64,000 nt of DNA from Roseiarcus sp963721905 (GTDB lineage Bacteria; Pseudomonadota; Alphaproteobacteria; Rhizobiales; Beijerinckiaceae): assembly GCA_963721905.1 (NCBI GenBank), contig CAVRMF010000028.1, positions 1 to 64,000 on the forward strand, in the 5' to 3' direction. Positions 17,750 to 26,600 of this stretch are shown here, piece after piece (within the stretch, counting starts at the first letter, position 1; the number at the start of each line of letters is the position of its first letter). The notes below the pieces were generated by a model that was given only the letters and a program-made list of their open reading frames with translations, made no database searches and was not told where the DNA came from. Both the position numbers and the translations under genes were made by a program.

Positions 17750-18973
17750 ATGAGACGGAGCGATGCGCTCGAGGGCGCCTCGGCGCCCTTGATTTCTGCC
17801 TTAAACCAGGGACCCGCCGTGACCGAACGCGCCATCCGGACTGAGCGGAGCGCCGCCGCGCCTCCCGGCGTGCTGACGCCTGCGCAGCGCGCGGCGCTCT
17901 TCCTCAGCCGCATCTGGGCATGGGCTTTCCTCGGCGTGATGGTGCTCTTCTTCGTCGTCGCGGTGCCGCTGACGACGGGCGGCTCGGTCAATTTTCTCAC
18001 CGTCCGCAATTCCCAGAACATCCTGGTCGCGATCATCCCGGTGCTGCTGCTGGGCCTCGGCCAGACCTTCGTCATCATCGCCGCCGGCATCGATCTCTCG
18101 GTCGGTTGGGTGATGAGCCTCGCCTCGGTTCTCTCGGCGCTGGCGTTGCGCGGCGCCTTCAATTCGGGCGTTCCCTTGTTTCCGTCCGTCCTCGTGGGGT
18201 TCGCCGCGGGCGTCGGGGGCGCGGCGATCGTCGGCTTCGTCAACGGGGTCATCATCGCCAAGCTCAAGGTGCCGGCCTTTATCGTGACGCTCGGCACCTC
18301 GTTCATCGTGCGCGGCGTCGCCTATCTCATGTCCGAAAACACGACCGTGATCGGCCTGCCCGACGGCATCCGCGCCTATGGCAACGACGCGCTCATCTAT
18401 CATATCGGCGGCGAGGGCGGCGGGCTTTATTTCCTCCACCGGCCGGAGGTTGGCGGCGAACTTCTGCGCCGCATGGACATCATCCTCCCCTACCCGGTCG
18501 TCGTGACCGCGTTCGTCGTCGCCTGGGCGATGTTCCTTCTGCACAAGACCCAGTTCGGCCGGCACACCTATGCGATCGGCGGCAGCATGGATGCGGCGGT
18601 GCGCAGCGGCATCCCGGTCGACCGCCACATCATCGAGCTCTACATGCTCTCCGCCGCGACCTCCGGCGTCGCAGGCTTTCTCTCGACGCTGCGCTACACC
18701 GCGGGCTCGGCGGTCATCGGCGACCCGCTGCTGCTCTCCTCGATCGCGGCCGTCATCATCGGCGGCGTCAGCATGTTCGGCGGCGCCGGGACCGTGATCG
18801 GCACGGTGATCGGCGCGCTCATCATCGCAGTTCTGACCACCGGGCTCGTCATGCTCAACGTCGACGCCTTCTGGCAATTCATCGTCGTCGGCGCGGTCGT
18901 CATCGTTGCGGTGCTGATCGATCAGTCGCGCGATCTCATCATGGCTCGCGCCGGGGGACGGGTCCGGCGATGA
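17750..18973 (+). CDS. sugar ABC transporter permease (FrcC/RbsC-like)
   Basis: Inner-membrane permease of the CUT2 sugar family, 407 residues from ATG 17750. GTG 17819, preceded by AGGGA, is an equally good start and gives 384. The family core is LLLGLGQTFVIIAAGIDLSVGWVM, then VGFVNGVIIAKLKVPAFIVTLG, and late GGVSMFGGAGTVIGTVIGALI. About ten hydrophobic helices. Its stop overlaps the ATPase start by four bases. The 219-base gap to the binding protein is filled by a palindromic repeat. Confidence 0.88.
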   Translation: MRRSDALEGASAPLISALNQGPAVTERAIRTERSAAAPPGVLTPAQRAALFLSRIWAWAFLGVMVLFFVVAVPLTTGGSVNFLTVRNSQNILVAIIPVLLLGLGQTFVIIAAGIDLSVGWVMSLASVLSALALRGAFNSGVPLFPSVLVGFAAGVGGAAIVGFVNGVIIAKLKVPAFIVTLGTSFIVRGVAYLMSENTTVIGLPDGIRAYGNDALIYHIGGEGGGLYFLHRPEVGGELLRRMDIILPYPVVVTAFVVAWAMFLLHKTQFGRHTYAIGGSMDAAVRSGIPVDRHIIELYMLSAATSGVAGFLSTLRYTAGSAVIGDPLLLSSIAAVIIGGVSMFGGAGTVIGTVIGALIIAVLTTGLVMLNVDAFWQFIVVGAVVIVAVLIDQSRDLIMARAGGRVRR

Positions 18974-19731
18974 GCGAACCCCTGCTCTCCATCCGCAACA
19001 TGTCGAAAATCTTCGGCGGCCTCGTCGCGGTCGACGATGTGAGCCTCGACGTCCGCCGCGGCGAGGTCGTGGGGCTCTTGGGCGACAATGGCGCGGGAAA
19101 ATCGACGCTCATCAAATGCGTCTCGGGCGTCTACCAGGCGGAAGAAGGCGAGATCCTCTTCGACGGCGCTGCGGTCGCCTTCGCCAGCCCGATGGACGCG
19201 CGCCGGGTCGGGATCGAGACGATCTACCAGGACCTCGCGCTCGCCAACAATCTCGACGTCGGCGCCAACATCTTTCTCGGACGCGAGGTCAAAAAGCGCC
19301 ATCTCGGCGGGCTCGTCCAGACGCTCGACGACAAGCTTATGCTCAAGGAATCCCGGCAGACGCTGGATTCGCTCCAGATCCGCTTTCCGACCCTCACCAA
19401 TCCGATCGAGAAACTGTCGGGCGGCCAGCGCCAGGCGGTGGCGATCGCCCGCGCGGTCTATTGGGACGCCAAGCTCATGATCATGGACGAGCCGACCAAC
19501 AACCTCGGCGTGCCGGAGCAGCACAAGGTGCTCGAACTCATCCGCACGTTGAAAGACCGGGGCGTCCCGGTCATCCTCATCACCCACGTCCTCCCCGACG
19601 CCTTCGCCGTCACCGACCGCGTCATCGTCATGCACCGCGGCCGCAAGGTCACGGAGAAGATCACGGCTGAGACCAACGCGGGGGAGCTGGTGCAGTACAT
19701 GGTCGGCGCGAAGGAGGACGCGGGGGCGTAG
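18970..19731 (+). CDS. sugar ABC transporter single-domain ATPase (FrcA-like)
   Basis: ATPase of 253 residues with a single nucleotide-binding domain, unlike the duplicated RbsA/XylG type. Walker A is GDNGAGKSTLIK, the signature LSGGQRQAVAIARAV and Walker B LMIMDEPTNNLG. ATG 18970 overlaps the permease stop as ATGA. The set binding protein-permease-single ATPase matches the FrcBCA layout of rhizobial fructose importers; assignment to fructose is only an analogy. Confidence 0.9.
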   Translation: MSEPLLSIRNMSKIFGGLVAVDDVSLDVRRGEVVGLLGDNGAGKSTLIKCVSGVYQAEEGEILFDGAAVAFASPMDARRVGIETIYQDLALANNLDVGANIFLGREVKKRHLGGLVQTLDDKLMLKESRQTLDSLQIRFPTLTNPIEKLSGGQRQAVAIARAVYWDAKLMIMDEPTNNLGVPEQHKVLELIRTLKDRGVPVILITHVLPDAFAVTDRVIVMHRGRKVTEKITAETNAGELVQYMVGAKEDAGA

Positions 19732-19786
19732 CTGGTTCGGCGGCCGAACGCCTCGAATTCCGGTGCGCTCGAAAGAAGGATTGCTC

Positions 19787-20914
19787 ATGGCGCGAGCATG
19801 CGATGCGATCGTCGTCGGCGCCGGACCCGCGGGACTCGCAACCGCGGCCTGCATGCGCATGCGCGGTCTGAACCCGACCGTTCTGGAAAAATCCGACGCT
19901 GTCGGCTCGGTCTGGCGGCGCCACTACGACCGGCTGCATCTGCACACTGATCGCGGACATTCCGGCCTGCCCAGCCTGCCGATGCCGTCCTCCTTCGGAC
20001 GCTACCCCTCGCGCGCACAGGTGGTCGAATACCTTGAGCGCTACGCGGCGGAATTCGATCTGAAGCCTGTCTTCAACACAGCCGTCAGCGCCGTCCGGCG
20101 CGACGGGCGCATCTGGCGCGCAGAGGCCGGGGACAAGACGACCGAGGCGCCTGTCGTCGTCGCGGCGACGGGCTTCGCCGACTTTCCGTACGGCCCGACC
20201 TGGCCCGGCATGGAGACGTTCGGGGGCTCGATCCTGCATTCGACCCGCTACCACAATCCCATGCCCTTCGCAGGCCAGCGCGTGCTGGTCGTCGGATTCG
20301 GCAACTCGGGCGGCGAGATTGCGCTTGATCTGGCGGAAGCCGGGATCGACGTCACGCTCTCGGTGCGCGGACCGGTGTGCATCCTGCCGCGCGACCTGCT
20401 CGGACTGCCGATCCTGATCTGGGCGATCGCCCAGCAGCGCCTGCCCGCGCGCGTCGCCGACGTCCTCAACGCGCCGGCCATACGCCTCGCAGTCGGCTCG
20501 ATCGAGAAACTCGGGATGACCCGCGCCGCAAAGGGACCGCGCCAGATGGTCGAAGAGGACGGCCGCGTGCCGCTTCTCGATATCGGGACGGTCGCGCAAA
20601 TCCGGTCGGGGCGGATCAAGGTTCGCGGCGATATCGCGAGCTTCGAGCCGAAGACCGTCGTCTTCGGGCGGTCTGCGCCGGAACGCTTCGACGCCGTCAT
20701 TCTCGCAACGGGCTTCCGTCCTGACCTTCGCGCGCTGCTGCCGGACGCCCCGGGCGTCTTCAGCGATTCCGGCAAACCGCTCGTCAGCGGCCGGCCGACC
20801 GCCGAACCTGGCCTCTTCTTTTGCGGCGCGATCACCTCTCCGACCGGTCAGTTGCGCGAAATCGGAATAGAAGCCGTCCGTATCGCCGACTACGCCTCCT
20901 CTATGACCTCATAG
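19787..20914 (+). CDS. flavin-containing monooxygenase-like oxidoreductase
   Basis: FAD/NADPH-dependent flavoprotein of 375 residues. The FAD-binding Rossmann motif VVGAGPAG is at 9-16, the second (NADPH) Rossmann motif VVGFGNSGGE near 171, and an ATGF motif appears twice (VVAATGFADFP and ILATGFRPD), as usual for FMO/YUCCA/Trk-like enzymes. GSVWRRHYDRLHLHT is the family block after the first Rossmann fold. ATG 19787 is preceded by AAGGA. It is 55 bases after the sugar ATPase, with no evident link. The end overlaps the broken convergent ABM gene by 25 bases. Substrate unknown. Confidence 0.87.
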   Translation: MARACDAIVVGAGPAGLATAACMRMRGLNPTVLEKSDAVGSVWRRHYDRLHLHTDRGHSGLPSLPMPSSFGRYPSRAQVVEYLERYAAEFDLKPVFNTAVSAVRRDGRIWRAEAGDKTTEAPVVVAATGFADFPYGPTWPGMETFGGSILHSTRYHNPMPFAGQRVLVVGFGNSGGEIALDLAEAGIDVTLSVRGPVCILPRDLLGLPILIWAIAQQRLPARVADVLNAPAIRLAVGSIEKLGMTRAAKGPRQMVEEDGRVPLLDIGTVAQIRSGRIKVRGDIASFEPKTVVFGRSAPERFDAVILATGFRPDLRALLPDAPGVFSDSGKPLVSGRPTAEPGLFFCGAITSPTGQLREIGIEAVRIADYASSMTS

Positions 20915-21197
20915 TGCTGAACTTTCGCATCAAAATCGAGAAGCGCCGCAACGGCGCCCGGCTCCACGACGGCCTTGTCAATCTCCTCGCCGGCGAAGAC
21001 TCGAATCGCATCCATCGATCTCCAGCGCGTGAGCACCAGGAACTCGAATCTGTCGGCGAGACGGACGCCGGCTCAAATGCGCGCCGACGAATCCCGGCAG
21101 GCTCGTCAAGCTCGGGAACCACCTTCGTTCGAAAGTGGGCGGGATAAGCTTCGGCCTCGTTGAGAGATGCGCGTCCGCGCCATTCGCGAATGATCAT
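20890..21197 (-). pseudogene. antibiotic-biosynthesis-monooxygenase (ABM) domain gene with two frameshifts
   Basis: Reading from ATG 21197 gives MIIREWRGRASLNEAEAYPA, the usual start of small ABM-fold proteins. After a one-base shift the frame reads GFVGAHLSRR, and after a second shift RLADRFEFLVLTRWRSMDAI, then AGEEIDKAVVEPG and HYEVIEEA to a TAG at 20890. All pieces of a protein of roughly 100 residues are present but in three frames. The ATG overlaps the stop of the upstream hydrolase gene (ATGA), so the gene was once translationally coupled. It is either freshly inactivated or affected by sequence error. Confidence 0.75.
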
Positions 21198-22084
21198 GGG
21201 ACGTCTCGTGGCGGTTGCGCCTGCATAAAATCCAGGAGCGCCTCCTGCACGGCCTTCGGCTCGTCGTGGATGATCCAGTGCGTTGCCTGAGGCCAATGCT
21301 GCAGGCGCGCGTCGGCGCAGAGCGCAACGCTCTCGTCGACAAGCTGCGGCACGCCGAAATCGTCTTTGTCGCCCCAGAGGACAAGGATCCGCGGCTTGAG
21401 GCTGCCCGGCGCCGGCATCGGCGGATCAAAAAGGAAAAGCGCCCGGTACCAGTTCAGCATCGAGGTTATCGCGCCCGGTTGGCGCCAGGCGCGGCGATAG
21501 GTTTCGAGGATTTCCGGCGTAAACGCCTCGGGCCGCGCCGAGGACCTGAACGCCCTCGCCAGCGCCGAATAGTCGCCGAGCTTCAGCGCCATCTCCGAGA
21601 GCCAGGGCAGACGCAGGATCTGCACGTAGCGGCTTTTCTGCCGCTGGTCCCGGTCCTCTCGCATGGCGCGGCGCCAGACCGCCGGGTGGGGCGCCTGCAG
21701 CATCGCCGCGCTGAGGAGACGCTCGGGCTCTTGGCCCGCCATCCGCCACGCGACCGCCGCGCCCCAGTCGTGCCCGACGGCGTGGAAGGCGCGGCGCCCA
21801 AAGACGTCGGCCAGCGCAAAAATGTCCGCCGCCGCGACGTCGAGCCGATAGGCTTCGACGCCAAGCGGCTTGTCACTGAGATTATAGCCGCGCTGGTCCG
21901 GCGCGACGACGTGATAGCCCTGCTCCGCAAACGGGCCGAAATAATCCCGCCAGCCGAACCAGAATTCCGGAAAGCCGTGCAGGAGAACGATGAGCGGCCC
22001 GTCGCCGGGGCCCGCCTCCGCGCAGTGCAGCGTCACCCCGTTCACGGGGATGAAACTGAAGCGGAGTGCGGCGTCCGTCGCCAA
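21194..22084 (-). CDS. alpha/beta hydrolase, epoxide-hydrolase-like
   Basis: A 296-residue soluble alpha/beta hydrolase. The oxyanion-hole motif is LLHGFPEFWFGW, the nucleophile elbow GHDWGA carries Asp rather than Ser, and the late HWPQATHW supplies the general-base His. An Asp nucleophile with HGFPE is typical of soluble epoxide hydrolases and haloalkane dehalogenases. The best start is TTG 22084, preceded by AAGGGAGCGAGGA; the extension to 22126 is unsupported. It is coupled to the (broken) ABM-domain gene by ATGA. Substrate unknown. Confidence 0.85.
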   Translation of the reverse strand: MATDAALRFSFIPVNGVTLHCAEAGPGDGPLIVLLHGFPEFWFGWRDYFGPFAEQGYHVVAPDQRGYNLSDKPLGVEAYRLDVAAADIFALADVFGRRAFHAVGHDWGAAVAWRMAGQEPERLLSAAMLQAPHPAVWRRAMREDRDQRQKSRYVQILRLPWLSEMALKLGDYSALARAFRSSARPEAFTPEILETYRRAWRQPGAITSMLNWYRALFLFDPPMPAPGSLKPRILVLWGDKDDFGVPQLVDESVALCADARLQHWPQATHWIIHDEPKAVQEALLDFMQAQPPRDVP

Positions 22085-22269
22085 AGGTCCTCGCTCCCTT
22101 GAGGGTCGCTGAGCTGCTGGTCCCAAAGTAGCAAACGCGGGAAGCGCGTCAAAAGGCGCTCCGTCCGGTCTTTATAAGCGCCTTACGCCTTGGCCCTGGA
22201 TTTCGTCTCGAAAGCTTATCCGTTCACAGCGTACGCTCTGGCCGATGGCGAGCAAGCGGAGGCGAGCCT

Positions 22270-22455
22270 ATGAACTGGTTCAGACGCGAGCGGACCTCGG
22301 GGGCGGATTGGGATCCGCCGAGGGCCGGTCTCGATCGCTACGATCCGTGCGAGATCGATCCGCCCGGTTACATGTTCGTTCGCCTCGGCGCAGCCGTCGC
22401 GATCGTGCTCGCCCTTATTCTGGCGGCCGACCATCTGTTCAAGCTGACCCACTAA
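22270..22455 (+). CDS. small single-pass membrane protein
   Basis: A 61-residue protein with a hydrophilic N-terminal half (MNWFRRERTSGADWDPP, DRYDPCEIDPPGY) and one C-terminal transmembrane helix (VRLGAAVAIVLALILAA). GGAGGCGAGCCT upstream of ATG 22270 supports translation. No family recognised. It could be a Prosite-less small stress or envelope protein; nothing in the context tells. Confidence 0.55.
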   Translation: MNWFRRERTSGADWDPPRAGLDRYDPCEIDPPGYMFVRLGAAVAIVLALILAADHLFKLTH

Positions 22456-22503
22456 CCAAACCAGCGTCTTGCGGCCATCGGGGTTCGCCGAGCGACGCTC
22501 GCG

Positions 22504-22926
22504 CTAAAAGCGGCTGGCAGCGGGGGCGTTCAATTGCTGTTTCACGCTATCCACGTCGCCGAGCACCCAAAGCGTCGTGATCTGGCGACCGTCGGCCGTA
22601 AAGAACGCCGCGCCCGACCAGCGGATTTCGCGGCCGGTCGCGTCGACTGAAAACAGGCGATCGCGGTGGACGCCCGAGAATGTCATTCTCGCCGCGGCGC
22701 GATGGTCGGTCGCGACAAGATCGTCGATTGTGCAGGTGAAATTCGCCAACGCGGTGTGGATTAAGCGCATATACGAAATGAAGCCATCAGGACCGTGATA
22801 TTCGGGTCCGAGCGAACCGCGGAAACGGAAATCCGCATGCAGGATTTCCTTCGCGGCCGCCTCATCGGCCCGATTCCAAACCTCGTAATAGAAACGCTCC
22901 ACCAGTTCCCTCGGCGAACTCTCCAT
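22504..22926 (-). CDS. SnoaL-like / ester-cyclase-type NTF2-fold protein
   Basis: A 140-residue NTF2-like protein. ELVERFYYEVWNRADEAAAKEIL at the N-terminus, the LGPEYHGPDGFISYM block and DGRQITTLWVLGD at the end match SnoaL-like polyketide-cyclase/ester-cyclase proteins. These bind small molecules, often without known catalysis. Single gene; function not assignable. Confidence 0.75.
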   Translation of the reverse strand: MESSPRELVERFYYEVWNRADEAAAKEILHADFRFRGSLGPEYHGPDGFISYMRLIHTALANFTCTIDDLVATDHRAAARMTFSGVHRDRLFSVDATGREIRWSGAAFFTADGRQITTLWVLGDVDSVKQQLNAPAASRF

Positions 22927-23003
22927 GGCGTCGAACCTTTCGGCGTTGAAGGATCAAGCGCGTTGTCACTCGGCGCTATCGTGCCGTTTTCCCACTGGAT
23001 CGA

Positions 23004-23738
23004 TCAGCGTTCACTTGCCTGGCCTCGCCCCACCAGCTCCTCCACCCAGGCCGGAACCGTCTCGCTCGCGGGTCCGTAGCGCTGCTCGTCGAAGAGGTCG
23101 GCGTTGTCGGCGGGATCCATGTTGATCTCGAAAGTGGGCAGGCCGTAAGCGCGCGCGTCGGCCACGAAGCCGGCCGCAGGATAGACGGCGCCGGAAGTTC
23201 CAATCGCAACGAAGAGATCGGCTTGGCCGAGCGCCCGGTCGATTTCGTCCATGTGCAGCGGCATTTCGCCGAACCACACGACATGCGGGCGAAGCCCGCC
23301 CGCATGGGCGCAGTCGGGGCACGCGTCGGCCGGCGAAAGATTCTCGGGCCAAAGGCGCACCGAGTCGCAGTGCTGGCAGCGCGCCTTCAAAAGCTCGCCA
23401 TGCATATGGATCACGTTTCGCGATCCCGCCCGCTCGTGCAGATCGTCGATGTTCTGGGTGACGAGGGTGACGCGCCCGCCGCGGGCGGCGAGCGCGCCTT
23501 CGAGCCGCGCCAGCGCCCGGTGGGCGGCGTTGGGCCTGGCGTTGATGAGGTTGCGGCGGCGCATATCGTAGAACGCGAGCACGTCCTCGGGATTGCGGGC
23601 GAAGGCTTCCGGAGTCGCGAGCTTCATCGGATCGAACCGCGCCCAGATCCCCTCGCCCCGCTTGTCGCGAAACGTGCCAAGCCCGCTCTCGGCCGAGACG
23701 CCGGCGCCGGTTAGCACGAAGATGCTTCTTGGCGTCAT
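23004..23738 (-). CDS. NAD-dependent protein deacylase, sirtuin (CobB-type)
   Basis: A 244-residue sirtuin that removes acyl groups from lysines while consuming NAD+. NAD-binding TGAGVSAESGLGTFRD is at 10-25, TQNIDDLHE in the middle, and the catalytic His in HMHGE. Two Cys pairs form the zinc site (RCQHC and ACPDC). FYDMRRRNL has the Tyr-x-x-Arg arrangement of class III sirtuins such as CobB/SIRT5, which accept succinyl-lysine. It lies six bases downstream of the RMD1-family gene and is probably co-transcribed. Confidence 0.92.
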   Translation of the reverse strand: MTPRSIFVLTGAGVSAESGLGTFRDKRGEGIWARFDPMKLATPEAFARNPEDVLAFYDMRRRNLINARPNAAHRALARLEGALAARGGRVTLVTQNIDDLHERAGSRNVIHMHGELLKARCQHCDSVRLWPENLSPADACPDCAHAGGLRPHVVWFGEMPLHMDEIDRALGQADLFVAIGTSGAVYPAAGFVADARAYGLPTFEINMDPADNADLFDEQRYGPASETVPAWVEELVGRGQASER

Positions 23739-23744
23739 CAGACC

Positions 23745-24566
23745 TCACCGCGCCCCGCGCAGCGCAAGCGCGATCTGCACGATCGCCGCGATCAGCTCGA
23801 GTACGATCAGGATGACGATCGCCGCCTCGAGCCGCGTCGCCCGGTTGGCGTCGATGATGTCGGTCAAGGCCTGCGCGGTGTCGCCGATCACTTCGAGCTT
23901 GCGCTTGAGGACGCCGGCGCGTTCGTTGAGCTCGTATTCGTCGACGAGGCGCGCGTAGAGGCGCTCGAGGTCCGGCCGGTCCCACAGGACGTCGGGCTTT
24001 TCCTCAACCGCGACGCGCCCCGAGACGCGGTGCTGCGCGAGCAGCGCCTGGCCGATCAGCCTCAGCATTGCGCTCCGGCGGAACGGCGGCCGGCCGCTCG
24101 CTGCAAGCTGCTCCGCGAAAGGCTCGATCACGTCGAACACCTTATTGACCTCGCGCTCGTCCCGCGCCAGCGCCACGGTCTTGGCGAGCGCATCGGCCAC
24201 CACCAAAAAGCGCTGCGGCGACAGGTTCTTGATCTGGATCGCGCCGCCGGATGACTTCTGCTCGTCGCCCTCGGGCGCGATCTCGAGCACAGCGGTCTCG
24301 TCGTCGCCGCGCGCCCGCTCGCCGCTAACCCGCGACCGAAGCTTGCTCAGGGTGTCCTCCTCCTCGAGCGGCGTGAGGCCGACCATCACCGCGACGCCGA
24401 AGCGGAAAAGCGCCACCATCCCGCGCTCGCCGACCCGGAACGCGAGCGGCAAGAGCGAGATCGTGTCCGGCCGTTCGAGGCCCGCCGTGTCGATGCGCTC
24501 GCCGACGATCAGCGCCCGCGCGGTGAGGCGCGTCGGGGCCGTCGTGACGGGAAGCGTCTCGGTCAT
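23745..24566 (-). CDS. RMD1/DUF155-family membrane-anchored protein
   Basis: A 273-residue protein of the RMD1/YagE (DUF155) family. It ends in one transmembrane helix (AAIVILIVLELIAAIVQIAL) after a long helical region LYARLVDEYELNERAGVLKRKLEVIGDTAQALTDI-type, split here only for length. Eukaryotic relatives act in mitochondria; the bacterial role is unknown. The gene is immediately upstream of the sirtuin gene in the same direction. Confidence 0.8.
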   Translation of the reverse strand: MTETLPVTTAPTRLTARALIVGERIDTAGLERPDTISLLPLAFRVGERGMVALFRFGVAVMVGLTPLEEEDTLSKLRSRVSGERARGDDETAVLEIAPEGDEQKSSGGAIQIKNLSPQRFLVVADALAKTVALARDEREVNKVFDVIEPFAEQLAASGRPPFRRSAMLRLIGQALLAQHRVSGRVAVEEKPDVLWDRPDLERLYARLVDEYELNERAGVLKRKLEVIGDTAQALTDIIDANRATRLEAAIVILIVLELIAAIVQIALALRGAR

Positions 24567-24745
24567 GGCCTCTTTTTACGACGCCGCGTCTGCCATCGCC
24601 AGCCGGTCAGGACGCATTGCCGACGGGTGGCGTCTCGGTTTGAATATCTGCTCAAAGCGGTTTCCCGGTAGCCTGCTCGTATGAAGCAGGACATACGAAA
24701 CGGCTCCTGACGGCTTCGCGGCCGACTTATGAGTTGGAGAAGCGC

Positions 24746-25171
24746 ATGCCGAATGCAGACGACTGGCGGATCGATCACACGGGCATCGGAGTATCCAATA
24801 TCGCCCGATCAGCGAAGTTCTACGATGCGGCGTTGGGCGCCCTGGGTCTTCGCGCCGTTGCGCGAATTACGAAGACATTCGAGATCGCGGACAGCAGGAG
24901 CAATGGCGATCTTGGCGGGGTCGGCTATGGCGCCGCCTATCCCATATTCTGGATAGACATCTTTCACGCCCACGGAATGAGACAGCACACCGCCTTCCGG
25001 GCCCGCAGCCGGGAGGAGGTGCAAGCCTTCCACGCTGCAGCTCTATCTGCGGGGGGCCAGGACAACGGAGGGCCGGGATTGCGCGCCGGCGCCTATCCGC
25101 CGGGCTATTACGCGGCCTTCGTTCTCGACCCAGACGGCAACAACATCGAAGCGGTGTTTCGGGAGAGCTGA
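24746..25171 (+). CDS. VOC-family (glyoxalase-like) protein
   Basis: A 141-residue vicinal-oxygen-chelate protein: a RIDHTGIGVSNIARSAKFYD start, FRARSREEVQAFHAAAL in the middle, and the closing AAFVLDPDGNNIEAVF. One betaalphabetabetabeta module pair, with potential metal ligands His (N-term) and Glu (C-term). ATG 24746 is preceded by GGAGA. Reaction unknown; many homologues are annotated only as glyoxalase/bleomycin-resistance proteins. Confidence 0.85.
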   Translation: MPNADDWRIDHTGIGVSNIARSAKFYDAALGALGLRAVARITKTFEIADSRSNGDLGGVGYGAAYPIFWIDIFHAHGMRQHTAFRARSREEVQAFHAAALSAGGQDNGGPGLRAGAYPPGYYAAFVLDPDGNNIEAVFRES

Positions 25172-25324
25172 CAAGCCCACACAGCGGCCACGTCCGAACG
25201 ATCGCCGACAGCGCTCCGCCGACAAACGCTGTTCGAAGCCGAAAACCAAGCTGAGACCTACCTGTTCGGCCGGCCTCTTTGTCGATAGATTGGCGGCAAT
25301 TCCACGCGCAGTTGGAGAGCGGCC

Positions 25325-25804
25325 ATGGACGATCGCAGCCAAGCCCGATGGCGCCTCGACGGCGTCCGGGTGGTCCATTCGAACGAGCTCGATATCAACA
25401 CGCCGCAGACGCCCGGCATGAATCGCGCCGCGGCGATCACCTACGCCCGAGCCGGCGCGGACAAGCTGTGGGCCGGAACCGTCGTGATCCACCCAATGGC
25501 GAAAACCGGCGCGCATCATCACGGGGCCGTCGAGAGCGTCATTTATGTGGTGAGTGGACGCGCCCGCATGCGGTGGGGCGACCGGCTCGAATTCGTGGCG
25601 GAGGCGGGCCCCGGCGATTTCATTTACGTGCCTCCCTATGTCCCCCACCAGGAAATCAATGCGAGTGATGACCTGCCGCTCTCCTGCGTCGTGGTGCGCA
25701 GCGGCCAGGAGCCGGTCGTCGTCAATCTCGATTTGCCGAGCATCGAATCGAACCCGGAACCAGTCGAATGGATCGACGACCTTCATCCGCCGCGCGGCGG
25801 GTGA
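25325..25804 (+). CDS. cupin-domain protein
   Basis: A 159-residue single-domain cupin. Cupin motif 1 is GAHHHGAVESVIYVVSGRARM (His ligands near 63-65, then Glu) and motif 2 PGDFIYVPPYVPHQ with the third His. Similar to mannose-6-phosphate-isomerase-like cupins of unknown reaction. GGAGAGCGGCC precedes ATG 25325. A hairpin after the stop probably ends transcription. Confidence 0.85.
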   Translation: MDDRSQARWRLDGVRVVHSNELDINTPQTPGMNRAAAITYARAGADKLWAGTVVIHPMAKTGAHHHGAVESVIYVVSGRARMRWGDRLEFVAEAGPGDFIYVPPYVPHQEINASDDLPLSCVVVRSGQEPVVVNLDLPSIESNPEPVEWIDDLHPPRGG

Positions 25805-25811
25805 TGTTCGG

Positions 25812-25837
25812 CTCCCCTCGCTCCGCTTTGCGGGGAG
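25812..25837. terminator. hairpin between convergent genes
   Basis: CTCCCC at 25812-25817 pairs with GGGGAG at 25832-25837 in the gap between the convergent cupin and bluB genes. There is no T-tract. The sequence resembles the end of the intergenic repeat family at 17.5 and 33.1 kb. Confidence 0.4.
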
Positions 25838-25857
25838 AGGGGCGGGGCGATTGGCCG

Positions 25858-26515
25858 CTACCGCTTCAGCACCGGATGCGCCTGACGGCTCTGCCAGCCC
25901 AAGCGTTCGAGCTCCGGCGTCAGGCGCTCCTCCTGCGGCCAGCCGACGCAGAGATAGCCGATAAAAGCCCATTCGCGCGGGACGTCGAGCGTCTCGGCCA
26001 GCTTGGCCGGATCGAGAATTCGACACCCAGCCGACGCCAAGGCCGTGCGCCCGCGCGCCGAGCCAGAACGTGTGCAGCGCGCAGACCGAGGAATATCGGC
26101 GCGTTTCGGGCATGGTGCGCGCGCCGAGCCCGTGGCCCTGCTGGGTTCCGTCGTCGCAGAAGACCGCCAAATGCACCGGCGCCTCCCTGAGGCCGGCGAG
26201 CTTCAGCGAAGCGTAAAGCTGCGCCCGCTCGCCCTTATAGGCCGCGAGCGCGTCTTTGTTGGCCGTCTCGAAAATCGCCCGGACCGCTTCGCGGCGGGCC
26301 GCGTCTTCGACCCTGACGAGGCGCGTCGGCTGGCAGTTGCCAACCGAAGGCGCGAGCGCGACGAGGCGGAAGAGCTCGTCGAGCGTCGCCTCCGGCACTG
26401 CGCCGGAGCGGAACCGGCGCACGTCGCGCCGCCAGGCGACGAGCTCGGCGAATTCGGCCTGAAAGTGCGCGTCGAACCGACGAGCTTCGACGACGGCCTC
26501 CGCCAAATCCTGCAT
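25858..26515 (-). pseudogene. bluB: bluB-like 5,6-dimethylbenzimidazole synthase gene with frameshift
   Basis: From ATG 26515 the frame reads an oxygen-dependent nitroreductase-fold enzyme: WRRDVRRFRSGAVPEATLDE, LAPSVGNCQPTR, AAYKGERAQLYASLKLAG, ETRRYSSVCALHTFWLGARA, GLGVGWVS. These match BluB, which breaks down FMN to make the lower ligand of vitamin B12. Near 26021 one extra A shifts the frame; the continuation ILDPAKLAETLDVPREWAF, then YLCVGWPQEE, is intact in the next frame down to the stop at 25858. With the base removed the protein would be about 218 residues, normal length. Confidence 0.8.
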
Positions 26516-26600
26516 CGCGCGCCTCCTGCCTGTCCGGCATACCGCGCTGGCCGTGCTCTTCGCAAAGGAAATGTGACTGGGCTCGGCTGCCGGAGCGCTT

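Noticed and set aside
17920..19731. 603-codon frame that joins an Arg-rich sequence to the FrcA-like ATPase
   Set aside because: The first 350 codons are an out-of-frame reading of the permease gene; the ATPase starts at its own ATG 18970 with ATGA coupling.
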